Source: an uncultured Collinsella sp.
GTDB lineage: Bacteria > Actinomycetota > Coriobacteriia > Coriobacteriales > Coriobacteriaceae
DNA: 24,446 bases
NCBI GenBank assembly: GCA_902493375.1
Contig: CABUPH010000024.1
Coordinates: 1 to 24,446 of the forward strand
Direction: 5' to 3'
The position numbers were made by a program, and so were the translations under genes. Below are positions 1 through 7,308 of the stretch, piece after piece; position 1 is the stretch's first letter; each line of letters begins with the position of its first letter. The notes beneath the pieces are model-generated. The model made no database searches and was not told the DNA's origin. It was given only the letters and a program-made list of their open reading frames with translations.

Positions 1-3
1 CAT
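1..3 (-). CDS. Start codon of a leftward gene cut by the window edge
   Basis: The first three bases read ATG on the minus strand. A GGAGG Shine-Dalgarno sequence (minus strand, positions 13-9) lies five bases upstream of it. This is well-formed start geometry, but only one codon is inside the window, so the product cannot be named. The hairpins at 19-35 and 76-99 would lie in its 5' leader. Confidence 0.4.
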
Positions 4-18
4 GCGAACCTCCAGTCC

Positions 19-99
19 GGACCGCCCCGCGGTCCAACTTTCTGTCCGCACCCCCTTTTCCCTCCCAGCGTGCGAAAGCCCTCCGTTGCCAGAGGGCTT
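19..99 (-). promoter_or_regulatory. Two hairpins in the putative leader of the edge gene
   Basis: Positions 19-25 (GGACCGC) pair perfectly with 29-35 across a 3-nt loop, directly upstream of the Shine-Dalgarno at 9-13. A second perfect 8-bp stem joins 76-83 and 92-99 with an 8-nt loop. Neither is followed by a T-tract on either strand, so neither is a classic intrinsic terminator. A structured 5' leader is the simplest reading. No known riboswitch class was recognised. Confidence 0.35.
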
Positions 100-291
100 C
101 AGCCAATAAAGACACCCCATTAGCGTAACGAACTGGAAACAATATTCATCTATGAAAGAAACTTACTCGATAAGCGTAATGAAATATGCGATGAGCGGTT
201 AATTATACTCAGTTTGTAGCTTTATTTTAATAAAGATGCCCTGCAATTACTGTAGCCGAATAAAGTAGCTGGGAATGCCCGAAATGAGAAT
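100..291. other. AT-rich intergenic stretch
   Basis: No gene is convincing here. The stretch is clearly more AT-rich than its surroundings. It holds an 11-bp near-perfect direct repeat (AGCGTAAYGAA at 122-132 and 173-183), three copies of AATAAAG (105-111, 229-235, 259-265), and a 7-bp-arm AT palindrome at 220-235. A TATACT at 204-209 could be a -10 box, but no good -35 is seen. Confidence 0.4.
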
Positions 292-326
292 CCCCTGCTG
301 TTTGGCAAATGCATAAACGGCAGGGG
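292..326 (-). terminator. Weak terminator after the lipid kinase pair
   Basis: Positions 292-303 and 315-326 form a 12-bp stem (CCCCTGC and GTTT blocks) with one non-Watson-Crick position (299/319) and an 11-nt loop. On the minus strand it is followed by a mixed T-rich stretch rather than a clean U-run. Its place 37 bases past the small leftward gene fits the end of that transcript. Confidence 0.4.
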
Positions 327-362
327 AGACGATAATTGGATGAATATCATGCCAATATGGAA

Positions 363-455
363 TTACTTCTTCCGGCGGTGGATCACGTTGATCGCATAGC
401 CGACGAGCATGGCCAAAACGATGATGATAAAGCCGAGCAGGGGATTGTCGTTCAT
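363..455 (-). CDS. Small single-helix membrane protein (30 aa)
   Basis: A 30-codon frame starts at ATG 455 and stops at TAA 363-365. It has a strong AGGAGG Shine-Dalgarno at 461-466 that overlaps the stop codon of the upstream lipid kinase, an arrangement typical of translational coupling. The product opens with a short polar MNDNP, runs through one hydrophobic helix (about residues 6-25, with IIIVLAMLVG in it), and ends in a basic HRRKK tail, so the C-terminus is predicted to be cytoplasmic. I do not recognise a family. The start signal, the topology and the immediate coupling to a membrane-lipid enzyme suggest a real small protein, perhaps an accessory of that kinase; this role is inference. 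Confidence 0.62.
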   Translation of the reverse strand: MNDNPLLGFIIIVLAMLVGYAINVIHRRKK

Positions 456-464
456 GGGGTCCTC

Positions 465-1382
465 CTATTTTCCGAGCGGGGAGAATTCGTCGACGATGAG
501 GTCGAGGCATTGCGGAAGCGCGCGGGCTCCAAAGACGCCCGAATTGCTGGAGATAATCTCGCCATCGAACTGCATGCCCAGCGATGGGGTGCAGGTGATC
601 TTGGCTTCCTTGGTTTGGATGATCTTGAACTGCGGGCGGCCGAGTACCTTGCCGGCGGGGTCGAGTGCGGCGGTGATCACAGTCGGTAGAAGCTGCACGG
701 TTTTTACGGGTTCGATGACCGCAATGTCGACCATGCCATCGTTCATGCGGCAGTCGGGGAACAGGTTGATGTCGTTTTGGATGACCGAGGTGTTGCCGGC
801 CATGCAGCAGATGCCGTCGAGCTCCTCGACAATGCCGTCATGCTCAATCGTAAAGTGCGCTACCGTAGGGTTGGGCGTGGCGAGCGCAGAGAGGAAGTAG
901 GCGATCTCGCCGATGTCGTTTTTGGTGGGAGCGGCCTTCATCATGATCTCGGCGTCGAAGCCCGAGCCGGCGATGATGATAAAACCGTGGCGCTTCTCGT
1001 TGCCGTTCTCGTCGAGCCAAAAGAGCTCGCCCATGTCCACTTTGACCGTGCGACCGGCGCGGCAAGCCTTGGCAAGCGCCGCTGCCTCGGGGGCATTACC
1101 GATGTTGTTAAAGAACAGGCAGGCTGTGCCGGAGGGGAAGACGAGCGTGGGGACACCGCACCCGCGCATCTGGTCGAGCACGTTGGAGACGGTGCCGTCG
1201 CCGCCCGAAACGACCACGCGATCAAACTCGCGCACGTCTGCCACGGCGTCCTCGGGCTCCATGCCATCGCCGATAAAGCGCATCACGACCTCGTCGCCGC
1301 CCTGCGCGAGGGCGTGCGTGAATGCGTAGATTTCATCTGAGCTGGGGCCCGATGCCGGGTTGTGGATGATAAGGCAGCGCAT
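465..1382 (-). CDS. Diacylglycerol kinase-like lipid kinase (YegS/BmrU/DgkB family)
   Basis: This 305-aa protein matches the DAGK catalytic family, which phosphorylates diacylglycerol or related lipids at the cytoplasmic membrane face for phospholipid recycling. Visible motifs are the N-terminal HNPASG (residues 7-12), the nucleotide-binding SGGDGTVSNVL (59-69) and PSGTACLFF (83-91), followed by the beta-rich second domain. Most relatives have an asparagine in the third motif (GTAND or GTTND); here it reads GTACL, so the substrate or nucleotide details may differ. Length is normal for the family (about 290-310 aa). The ribosome binding site is weak (CGGGAA). It is divergent from RNase D, about 98 bp away, and is followed at once by the 30-aa membrane protein gene. 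The family is clear; the exact lipid is not. Confidence 0.85.
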   Translation of the reverse strand: MRCLIIHNPASGPSSDEIYAFTHALAQGGDEVVMRFIGDGMEPEDAVADVREFDRVVVSGGDGTVSNVLDQMRGCGVPTLVFPSGTACLFFNNIGNAPEAAALAKACRAGRTVKVDMGELFWLDENGNEKRHGFIIIAGSGFDAEIMMKAAPTKNDIGEIAYFLSALATPNPTVAHFTIEHDGIVEELDGICCMAGNTSVIQNDINLFPDCRMNDGMVDIAVIEPVKTVQLLPTVITAALDPAGKVLGRPQFKIIQTKEAKITCTPSLGMQFDGEIISSNSGVFGARALPQCLDLIVDEFSPLGK

Positions 1383-1480
1383 ACTTACGTTCCCGTTCTG
1401 TGACTAACCGAGTATAGTTGTAAGGCAATGCCGATATCCTACCCGTGTTTTTCGGGCCTAACCTTATTCGATGGGTTGAT

Positions 1481-2614
1481 ATGTACATTTCCACACATCA
1501 GGCTCTACTCGACTTTTGCCAGCGCGCCCGTGAGTTCGACGCGATTGCCGTCGATACCGAGTTTTTGCGCGAGCGCACGTTCCATCCGCGTCTGTGTTTG
1601 GTTCAGATTGCCACCCCTGCCGAGAGCGTAGCGGTCGATCCCCTGGTAATCGACGACCTATCGCCGCTGGCCGAGCTTATGGCCGACGAGAGCGTGACCA
1701 AGGTCTTCCACGCCTGCTCGCAGGATATGGAGGTCATGCTCCATACCGTAGGCGTGCTGCCGCGTCCGATTTTTGACACGCAGGTGGCCGCCGCCTTTTT
1801 GGGCGAGCGTCAGCAGATTTCCTACGGCGCGCTCGTGCAGACGTTTTGCGGCGTCTCATTGCCCAAGACCGAGTCACTGACCGACTGGTCGCGTCGCCCG
1901 CTGACCGATAAGCAGATTGAGTACGCGATCGATGACGTCAAGTATCTGATCGTGGCCTATACCGAGATGATGAGCCGCCTGCGCGAGCTGGGCCGCGTGG
2001 ACTGGGTGCTCGACGAGCTGCGCCCGCTGGCTGACGAGTCGCACTATCGCGCCGATCGCCACGAGGCGTTCCGCAAGGTCAAACGCATCAACTCGTGCAG
2101 TCGTCACCAGCTGGGTATCGCGCGCGAGCTCGCCGCCTGGCGTGAGGACCGCGCCGAGCGCCGCAACATCCCGCGCAAATGGGTCATGTCCGACGACACG
2201 CTGCTTGCGCTCGTTAAACGCAATCCCGTGCGCGTTGAGGAGTTCCGCAGCATTCGCGGTACCGATCAGTTGGGGGAGCGCGACGTGGACGGTGCGCTCA
2301 TGGCCATCAAGCGCGGCGCAAGCTGCCCGCACGATCGCCTGCCGCTCATGGTGCGCGGGCATCGCCAGATCTCTCCGGAGTTGGAGAGCGTGACGGATCT
2401 CATGTACGCGCTCATCCGCCTGGTTGCCGAACGCTCGGGAGTGGCGACCTCGGTCATTGCCTCGCGCGATGACTTGGCCGACTACATTGAGCATCCCGAG
2501 CAGAGCCCCCTTCGCGAAGGCTGGCGCTTTGAGCTTGTGGGCTCGCGCCTGGACGATCTGCTCTCCGGCAATATGGGGCTGACGGTGAAGGACGGAAAAA
2601 TCGAGCTTTTATAG
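1481..2614 (+). CDS. rnd: Ribonuclease D
   Basis: This 377-aa protein is a DEDD-Y 3'-5' exoribonuclease that trims tRNA and other structured RNA 3' ends. Exo I is DTEF (D25, E27), Exo II lies in HACSQDMEVM (D82) and Exo III is YAIDD (Y148, D152). A C-terminal HRDC domain follows (about residues 205-260, with AAWREDRAERRNIPRKWVM-type sequence). The start at ATG 1481 aligns with the N-terminus of E. coli RNase D. An in-frame GTG at 1445 would add 12 unlikely residues. Neither start has a strong Shine-Dalgarno, so the N-terminus is the least certain part. It is transcribed divergently from the lipid kinase. A hairpin and a long nested inverted repeat follow it. Confidence 0.92.
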   Translation: MYISTHQALLDFCQRAREFDAIAVDTEFLRERTFHPRLCLVQIATPAESVAVDPLVIDDLSPLAELMADESVTKVFHACSQDMEVMLHTVGVLPRPIFDTQVAAAFLGERQQISYGALVQTFCGVSLPKTESLTDWSRRPLTDKQIEYAIDDVKYLIVAYTEMMSRLRELGRVDWVLDELRPLADESHYRADRHEAFRKVKRINSCSRHQLGIARELAAWREDRAERRNIPRKWVMSDDTLLALVKRNPVRVEEFRSIRGTDQLGERDVDGALMAIKRGASCPHDRLPLMVRGHRQISPELESVTDLMYALIRLVAERSGVATSVIASRDDLADYIEHPEQSPLREGWRFELVGSRLDDLLSGNMGLTVKDGKIELL

Positions 2615-2621
2615 TCATATA

Positions 2622-2649
2622 GTTACGCGGTTTTACCAAACCGCGTAAC
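2622..2649. terminator. Perfect 12-bp hairpin after rnd
   Basis: Positions 2622-2633 (GTTACGCGGTTT) pair perfectly with 2638-2649 across a 4-nt loop, seven bases after the rnd stop codon. No T-tract follows on either strand, so it may protect the 3' end or act together with the larger inverted repeat that begins 13 bases later. Confidence 0.5.
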
Positions 2650-2662
2650 AGCTCGACGCTGC

Positions 2663-2760
2663 AAACGGCCGAGAGCGGCAATCTGACGTTCAATCGTCGC
2701 TTGCGTACCAAAGTACGCGTCGCTTCTCTTTCACGTCACCTTGCTCGCTCTCGGCCGTTT
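2663..2760 (+). repeat. 98-nt nested inverted repeat at the rnd 3' end
   Basis: The outer arms 2663-2677 and 2746-2760 are perfect 15-bp inverted repeats (AAACGGCCGAGAGCG and its complement). Pairing continues inward imperfectly: GCAA with TTGC, then TGACGT with ACGTCA. A central 6-bp hairpin (GCGTAC, 2703-2708, with GTACGC, 2713-2718) caps it. The right arm ends in TTTTCG, so it could terminate rnd transcription. It is much larger than a normal terminator and resembles the nested elements after pta and at 12.3-12.6 kb in architecture, though not in sequence. Confidence 0.65.
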
Positions 2761-2786
2761 TCGCTGACATTGCCAGAACATCGATG

Positions 2787-2817
2787 TTGATTTGCTGGTC
2801 AGTCGAATGGGTAGAAT
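2787..2817 (+). promoter_or_regulatory. Candidate promoter of the zinc peptidase gene
   Basis: TTGATT (2787-2792) and TAGAAT (2812-2817) resemble sigma-70 -35 and -10 boxes with a slightly long 19-bp spacer. They lie just after the rnd 3' inverted repeat and about 35 bp before the start codon at 2853. Confidence 0.4.
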
Positions 2818-2852
2818 GCCTCCAACGTGTAACTCGATTCGGAGGAATTCGC

Positions 2853-3557
2853 ATGCCTTATTACTATGGATACGGCTTTGGCATCGACCCGCTGTACCTG
2901 CTGGTTGTTCTTGTCTGCACGGTGCTTGGCCTTGCCGCACAGAACTATATCAACTCGACGTACAAAACCTGGTCCAAGGTTCGCTCGGACGGCGATACGG
3001 GTGCCACGGTCGCTCGCCGCATGCTCGATGCCAACGGTTGTAGCACCGTGGGTATCAAGGGCGTGGCTGGTGAGCTCACCGACCACTACAACCCGCAGGA
3101 TAACAACCTGTATCTCTCGGATGCCAACCGTTCGGGCGGCTCGGTCGCAAGCGTTGCTGTCGCTTGTCACGAGGCAGGCCATGCCGCGCAGCGTCAAAGT
3201 GGCTATGCCATGATGAAGGTACGCACCGCCCTCGTGCCGGTCGTCAACTTTACCCAGAACACTTGGACAATTGTGCTGCTCATGGGTCTGTTTATGAACA
3301 TCGCGGGACTCACGACCCTCGCACTGATCTTCTTCTCGTTTAGCGTGTTGTTCCAACTGGTTACGCTGCCGGTCGAGATTGATGCTAGTCGGCGCGCCGT
3401 GGCGTATATCGAGCAGTCGGGCATGAGCTCCAAGCAGGTCAACGGTGCCAAGAAGGTACTGACGGCAGCCGCGCTTACCTATGTGGCCGCAGCGCTCACG
3501 TCGATCATTCAGCTGCTCTACCTTATGGCTCGCTACAACAGAAACTCCAACCGATAA
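2853..3557 (+). CDS. Membrane zinc metallopeptidase, YugP family
   Basis: This 234-aa protein belongs to the putative neutral zinc metallopeptidase family typified by B. subtilis YugP. An N-terminal transmembrane segment (about residues 12-30) is followed by a soluble part carrying the zinc motif HEAGH (H106, E107, H110). Two or three further hydrophobic segments follow (about 135-172 and 210-228), and a conserved PVEIDASRRA stretch near 173-182 contains a likely acidic zinc ligand (E175). The start at 2853 is set by a GGAGG Shine-Dalgarno at 2841-2845. Starts further upstream would run through the promoter. Length is normal (about 225-235 aa). Substrates of this family are not known; a role in membrane protein quality control is a common guess. 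Confidence 0.88.
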   Translation: MPYYYGYGFGIDPLYLLVVLVCTVLGLAAQNYINSTYKTWSKVRSDGDTGATVARRMLDANGCSTVGIKGVAGELTDHYNPQDNNLYLSDANRSGGSVASVAVACHEAGHAAQRQSGYAMMKVRTALVPVVNFTQNTWTIVLLMGLFMNIAGLTTLALIFFSFSVLFQLVTLPVEIDASRRAVAYIEQSGMSSKQVNGAKKVLTAAALTYVAAALTSIIQLLYLMARYNRNSNR

Positions 3558-3573
3558 CAAATGGGACAGGCAG

Positions 3574-3603
3574 GCGCCGCGGGGATTCGTGTCCCCGCGG
3601 CGC
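3574..3603 (+). terminator. Strong hairpin after the zinc peptidase
   Basis: A perfect 12-bp GC-rich stem (3574-3585 with 3592-3603) encloses a 6-nt loop. The downstream stretch is only moderately T-rich. It sits 17 bases past the zinc peptidase stop codon and before xseA, so it probably separates the two transcripts. Confidence 0.6.
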
Positions 3604-3672
3604 TGTACTATGTGTTGGACTTGAATTTGCGCAGGGCCGGAGCCCATGTGCACGATGACGAAAGGAGGCTGC

Positions 3673-5124
3673 GTGGCGGGCTGGAATCTAACCGGCAATG
3701 CCGTTTCCGCCGAGTTCGACGGTTCGGACGATCAGGAGCGCAAGGAGCTCAGCGTGAGCCAGGCGGTGGAGATCGCCGCCGGCGCGCTCGATGCCATTCC
3801 GCAGCTGAGCGTTTTGGGCGAGGTCACGGGTTTTCGTGGTCCCAACGCCCGAAGCGGCCACTGCTACTTTCAGATCAAGGACGACTCGGCGGCCGTCGAC
3901 TGCATCATCTGGAAGGGCGCCTACCTTAAGCGCACCTTCGACTTGCGCGACGGCATGCAGGTGAGCTTTAAGGGCAGCTTCAATCTCTATAAGGCCACGG
4001 GCCGCATGAGCTTTGTCGCTCGCTCGTTTTCGCTGGCGGGGGAGGGCCTGCTGCGTCAACAAGTGGCGCAACTGGCCGAAAAGCTACGCCGCGAGGGCCT
4101 GATGGACGAAGCGCGTAAGCGCCGCATCCCGGTGTTTTGCTCCCGCGTGGCGGTCGTTACCTCGCTTTCGGGTGCCGTAATCGACGACGTCAAGCGCACA
4201 TTGCGTCGTCGCAACCCGCTCGTCGAGCTCGTCTGCGTGGGCGCTAAGGTTCAAGGCGAGGGTGCGCCGGCCGAGCTTATTGAGGGCCTGCGCCGTGCCG
4301 CCGCCATCACGCCAGCGCCCGACTGCATCTTGCTGGTGCGCGGCGGCGGCTCCTTCGAGGACCTCATGACCTTCAACGACGAGGAGCTTGCCCGCGCAGT
4401 GGCTGCCTGTCCCGTGCCCGTGGTGACCGGTATCGGCCATGAGCCCGATACCTCGATTTGCGACATGGTGAGCGACCGCCGCGCCTCCACGCCCACGGCG
4501 GCGGCAGAATCGGTGGCGCCGGCTATGACGGAGTTGGCCGATGTGCTCGAGGCGCGCCATCAGCGTCTGGGTGCCGCGATGGCATCGATGATTGGGTCGG
4601 ATCAGGTCGATCTGGAAATGCTCGATCAGCGCGGTCGCCGTGCCTGGGATACCTATACGGCTCGCTTGGGCGATGCGCTCGATGCGGCTGCGTGCCGCCC
4701 GTGCCTCAACGACCCCACATTTATGGTCGAGCGTCGCGAGTCGGAGCTTGCGCTGACTGCCGATCGCCTGTCGGGCGCCATGGTACGCTCGGTCGGGACA
4801 TTCCGCTCCAACTTTGAGCGCCTGCCCGAGCGCCTGGTTGCAAGCACCTCGGGGCTCGATGGCAAACGCCATGCGCTCACGCTTGCGAGTTCCCGTCTGG
4901 AGCATCAGGGACGTACGATGCTCAGCAAACCCGCGTCCGACCTGGGCCGAGCCGCCGCGTCGCTCGATGCCCTGTCGCCGCTTAAGGTACTTGCCCGCGG
5001 TTACTCCATCGCGTACAGCGATGATGGTGTGGCTACGAGCGCCAAGACCTTTAAGCCCGGCGACGCCATTCGCGTGCGCATGGCAGACGGCAACGTGGCG
5101 GCAACGGTCGATACGGTCGAGTAG
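3673..5124 (+). CDS. xseA: Exodeoxyribonuclease VII large subunit
   Basis: XseA is the catalytic subunit of exonuclease VII, which degrades single-stranded DNA from both ends to short oligonucleotides. Visible parts are the N-terminal OB fold with the signature SGHCYFQIKDD and the catalytic domain with VVTSLSGAVIDDV (metal-binding Asp), LVRGGGSFEDL and GIGHEPDTSICD, followed by RASTPTAAAE. A long helical C-terminal region, where the small subunits bind, completes it. From GTG 3673 the product is 483 aa. That start has AAAGGAGG at 3661-3668. ATG at 3646 or 3655 is also in frame but has no ribosome binding site. xseB follows 42 bp later, as expected for a co-transcribed pair. Confidence 0.93.
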   Translation: MAGWNLTGNAVSAEFDGSDDQERKELSVSQAVEIAAGALDAIPQLSVLGEVTGFRGPNARSGHCYFQIKDDSAAVDCIIWKGAYLKRTFDLRDGMQVSFKGSFNLYKATGRMSFVARSFSLAGEGLLRQQVAQLAEKLRREGLMDEARKRRIPVFCSRVAVVTSLSGAVIDDVKRTLRRRNPLVELVCVGAKVQGEGAPAELIEGLRRAAAITPAPDCILLVRGGGSFEDLMTFNDEELARAVAACPVPVVTGIGHEPDTSICDMVSDRRASTPTAAAESVAPAMTELADVLEARHQRLGAAMASMIGSDQVDLEMLDQRGRRAWDTYTARLGDALDAAACRPCLNDPTFMVERRESELALTADRLSGAMVRSVGTFRSNFERLPERLVASTSGLDGKRHALTLASSRLEHQGRTMLSKPASDLGRAAASLDALSPLKVLARGYSIAYSDDGVATSAKTFKPGDAIRVRMADGNVAATVDTVE

Positions 5125-5166
5125 GCCGCGTTTCATAGCGATAAACCTTTAGGAAAGGAAACAGAT

Positions 5167-5433
5167 ATGGCAGAGAAGACCCCGGTCGAGCAGCTTACGT
5201 ACAAGCAGGCTTCGCAGGAGCTGGAGCTCATCATCCGCAGCTTGGAGTCGGGCGATATGGAGCTCGAGGAGTCGCTCGAGAGCTATACCCGCGGCGTCGA
5301 GCTCCTCAAGAGCCTACGCACCCGCCTGTCCGATGCCGAGCAGAAGGTCTCGGTGCTTCTTAAGGACGTCGACGGCAACGACGTGCTCGCCGACGGCGAA
5401 GCCGCCAACACCGACGACAACCTCTCGTTCTAA
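5167..5433 (+). CDS. xseB: Exodeoxyribonuclease VII small subunit
   Basis: This 88-aa protein is the helical XseB subunit, several copies of which bind the XseA C-terminal helix and regulate the nuclease. The family core is clear: ASQELELIIRSLESGDMELE followed by the SLESYTRGVELLKSLRTRL helix, ending in an acidic tail of about 20 residues. It starts at ATG 5167 with AGGAAAGG just upstream and lies 42 bp after xseA, so the two subunits are presumably made from one mRNA. Confidence 0.93.
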   Translation: MAEKTPVEQLTYKQASQELELIIRSLESGDMELEESLESYTRGVELLKSLRTRLSDAEQKVSVLLKDVDGNDVLADGEAANTDDNLSF

Positions 5434-5440
5434 CCATCCC

Positions 5441-5463
5441 GACCAAATATAATTACCTTGGTC
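5441..5463 (+). promoter_or_regulatory. Possible -10 box inside a small dyad upstream of the HIT gene
   Basis: A perfect TATAAT lies at 5448-5453, but no convincing -35 is seen 16-18 bp upstream. It is embedded between GACCAA (5441-5446) and TTGGTC (5458-5463), a 6-bp inverted repeat that could be an operator half-site pair. The HIT gene begins 20 bp later. Confidence 0.4.
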
Positions 5464-5482
5464 TGTAAGAAAGGAACCAGCT

Positions 5483-5818
5483 ATGTGTGATTGCATCTTC
5501 TGCAAAATCGCCAACCACGAGATCCCCTCGACCGTTGTCTATGAGGACGACCAGGTCATCGCGTTCGACGACCTTAACCCCCAGGCGCCGGTCCACACGC
5601 TCGTGATCCCCAAGAAGCACTACAGCGACATCGCCGACAACGTACCTGCCGAGACCATGGGCGCCATGGCGCACGCCGTCCAGGAGGTCGCCAAGGCCAA
5701 GGGTCTGGAGGACGGCTTCCGCGTCATCTCCAACAAGGGTGCCAACGCCGGCCAGACCGTCATGCACTTCCACATGCACGTTCTTGGCGGCAAGAACCTG
5801 GGCGAGAACCTCATCTGA
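5483..5818 (+). CDS. HIT family (HINT-type) nucleotide hydrolase
   Basis: This 111-aa protein is a histidine-triad hydrolase of the HINT group, which usually cleaves purine nucleoside phosphoramidates or adenylates. The active-site triad is HFHMHV (H95, H97, H99; H97 is the expected nucleophile). The N-terminal CDCIFCKI carries the Cys pair often seen in zinc-binding bacterial HINT proteins. FDDLNPQAPVHTLVIPKKH is the typical nucleotide-binding part. Length is standard. A GAAAGGA ribosome binding site precedes the start at 5483. It follows xseB by 49 bp but has its own possible -10 box and is closed by a strong terminator. Confidence 0.93.
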   Translation: MCDCIFCKIANHEIPSTVVYEDDQVIAFDDLNPQAPVHTLVIPKKHYSDIADNVPAETMGAMAHAVQEVAKAKGLEDGFRVISNKGANAGQTVMHFHMHVLGGKNLGENLI

Positions 5819-5878
5819 GGGCGCTTCTTCCCTGCAATGAAACGGAAGCTCAGACACCGATAACTTATATATCAACGC

Positions 5879-5916
5879 CAATAAACCCGAGCGCGAGGGC
5901 GTTTGGGTTTATTATT
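5879..5916 (+). terminator. Intrinsic terminator after the HIT gene
   Basis: A long stem begins AATAAACCC (5880-5888) and pairs with GGGTTTATT (5905-5913), continuing inward through two G-U pairs to a GAGG loop (5895-5898), about 16 bp in all. The TTTATTATT 3' side gives a broken U-tract. It ends the HIT transcript about 60 bp after the stop codon. Confidence 0.75.
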
Positions 5917-5932
5917 GAAGCGTATGTAACCT

Positions 5933-5949
5933 GGCGGCGCCACGCCGCC
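5933..5949 (+). promoter_or_regulatory. Small GC hairpin before the first acetate kinase gene
   Basis: GGCGGC (5933-5938) pairs with GCCGCC (5944-5949) across a 5-nt loop, ending 5 bases before the AGGGAG-type ribosome binding site of the gene starting at 5967. It could influence translation or mRNA stability. Confidence 0.35.
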
Positions 5950-5966
5950 TGTTAGTAGGGAGACAC

Positions 5967-7145
5967 ATGAACGTTCTGGTCGTCAACGCAGGATCTTCGA
6001 CCCTTAAGTATCAGGTCATCGATACCAAGTCCCACAAGGTGTCCGCAAAGGGCTCCTGCGAGCGCGTCTGCTTTACCGGCGGTACCTTCACCCACGCTGC
6101 CAACGGTTCCAAGAAGGTGACCGAGAACATTGAGTTCCCCGACCACAAGGTCGCCATCGAGGTCGTCCTGAAGGACCTTGAGGCCAACGGCGTCAAGATC
6201 GAGGGCATCGGCCACCGTATCGTTCAGGGCGGTTGGTACTTTGGTGATTCCTCCCTCGTCGACGAGGACGTTCTCGCCAAGATCCGCGAGGTCGCCCCGC
6301 TCGCGCCGCTGCACAACAACCCCGAGGCCAACGTTATCGAGTACTGCCTGGAGCAGTATCCCGACCTGCCCAACGTCACGGTCTACGACACCGCTTTCCA
6401 CTTCAACATGCCCGAGGTCGCCAAGACCTACGCCCTGCCCAAGGACGTCTGCGACAAGCTGCACATCCGTAAGTACGGCGCCCACGGCACCAGCTACCGT
6501 TATATCTCCAAGAAGGTCGCCGAGATGACCAACGGCGAGGCCCGCAAGGTCGTCGTGTGCCACATCGGTTCCGGTGCCTCCCTGTGCGCCATCGAGGACG
6601 GCAAGTGCATGGACACCACCATGGGCTTGACGCCGCTCGACGGTGTCATGATGGGCACCCGCTGCGGCTCCATCGACCCGGCTACCGTGTGCTACCTGCA
6701 GCGCGAGGGCGGCTATACCTTCGACGAGGTCGACGAGATGATGAACAAGAAGTCCGGCCTTTTGGCTGTGACCGGCGGCAAGACCAACGACTGCCGCAAC
6801 GTCGAGGAGCTCGCCGCCGCTGGTGACCCCGATGCTCAGCTCGCCTTCGACATGTTTGTCTACAAGATTGCCGCCAAGGCTGCCGAGATGGCTACTTCCA
6901 TGTGCGGCATGGACACGCTGGTCTTCACCGCTGGCATCGGTGAGCACGCTCCGGCCGTTCGTGCCGGCGTTGCCGACCGTCTGGCCTTTATGGGCGTCAA
7001 GATGGATCATGCCCGCAACGCCCTGCGTGGTGACGGCGCTTGGTGCCTGTCTGCCAAGGATTCCAAGGTCAAGATCTTCGTCATCCCCACGGACGAGGAG
7101 TTCATGATCGCTTCCGACGTCGAGCGCATCGTCAACGGCAAGTAA
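5967..7145 (+). CDS. ackA: Acetate kinase homologue 1 (divergent active site)
   Basis: This 392-aa member of the acetate/butyrate kinase (ASKHA) family would transfer phosphate between acyl phosphate and ADP, making ATP in fermentation. Recognisable are VNAGSS (6-11), GHRIVQGGW (82-90, with R84), H116, D141, HGTS (H173), and MGTRCGSIDPA (R232). Compared with well-studied acetate kinases, HGGE reads QGGW. The second His of HGTSH is tyrosine (Y177), and the Asn of HLGNG is serine (S202). SGISND is replaced by a longer TGGKTND. The tandem neighbour keeps the His and the Asn. Length is normal. It has its own terminator 12 bp after the stop codon, so the two kinases can be expressed separately. 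It may be a true acetate kinase with relaxed geometry or use another acyl substrate. Confidence 0.85.
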   Translation: MNVLVVNAGSSTLKYQVIDTKSHKVSAKGSCERVCFTGGTFTHAANGSKKVTENIEFPDHKVAIEVVLKDLEANGVKIEGIGHRIVQGGWYFGDSSLVDEDVLAKIREVAPLAPLHNNPEANVIEYCLEQYPDLPNVTVYDTAFHFNMPEVAKTYALPKDVCDKLHIRKYGAHGTSYRYISKKVAEMTNGEARKVVVCHIGSGASLCAIEDGKCMDTTMGLTPLDGVMMGTRCGSIDPATVCYLQREGGYTFDEVDEMMNKKSGLLAVTGGKTNDCRNVEELAAAGDPDAQLAFDMFVYKIAAKAAEMATSMCGMDTLVFTAGIGEHAPAVRAGVADRLAFMGVKMDHARNALRGDGAWCLSAKDSKVKIFVIPTDEEFMIASDVERIVNGK

Positions 7146-7156
7146 TTGCAAGAGGG

Positions 7157-7195
7157 GAGGGGCTGGACGACCGAGCGCCGTTCGGCCCCTCTTTT
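7157..7195 (+). terminator. Intrinsic terminator between the two acetate kinase genes
   Basis: GAGGGGC (7157-7163) pairs with GCCCCTC (7185-7191) and runs straight into TTTT (7192-7195). It ends the first kinase transcript, so the second kinase needs its own promoter in the AT-rich 7200-7260 stretch, where a TAAAAT (7251-7256) and a small dyad TGATA/TATCA (7216-7220, 7227-7231) are visible. Confidence 0.7.
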
Positions 7196-7308
7196 GCGCT
7201 CGTTGGGCGATATGCTGATAGCTATTTATCAAGATATGATAACTTCTTATTAAAATGCGGCCGCCTTAAGGGGTCTGCGTCGACCGTATTGCACTGCAAA
7301 GGAGTCTC

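Noticed and set aside
247..510. An 87-codon minus frame overlapping the lipid kinase end
   Set aside because: Its first half is a shadow of the kinase and the small membrane protein gene; it has no ribosome binding site. The real small gene is in another frame at 363-455.
5952..7232. A 426-codon open frame opposite the first acetate kinase
   Set aside because: It has no ribosome binding site, runs across a terminator, and is a composition artefact of the antisense strand.
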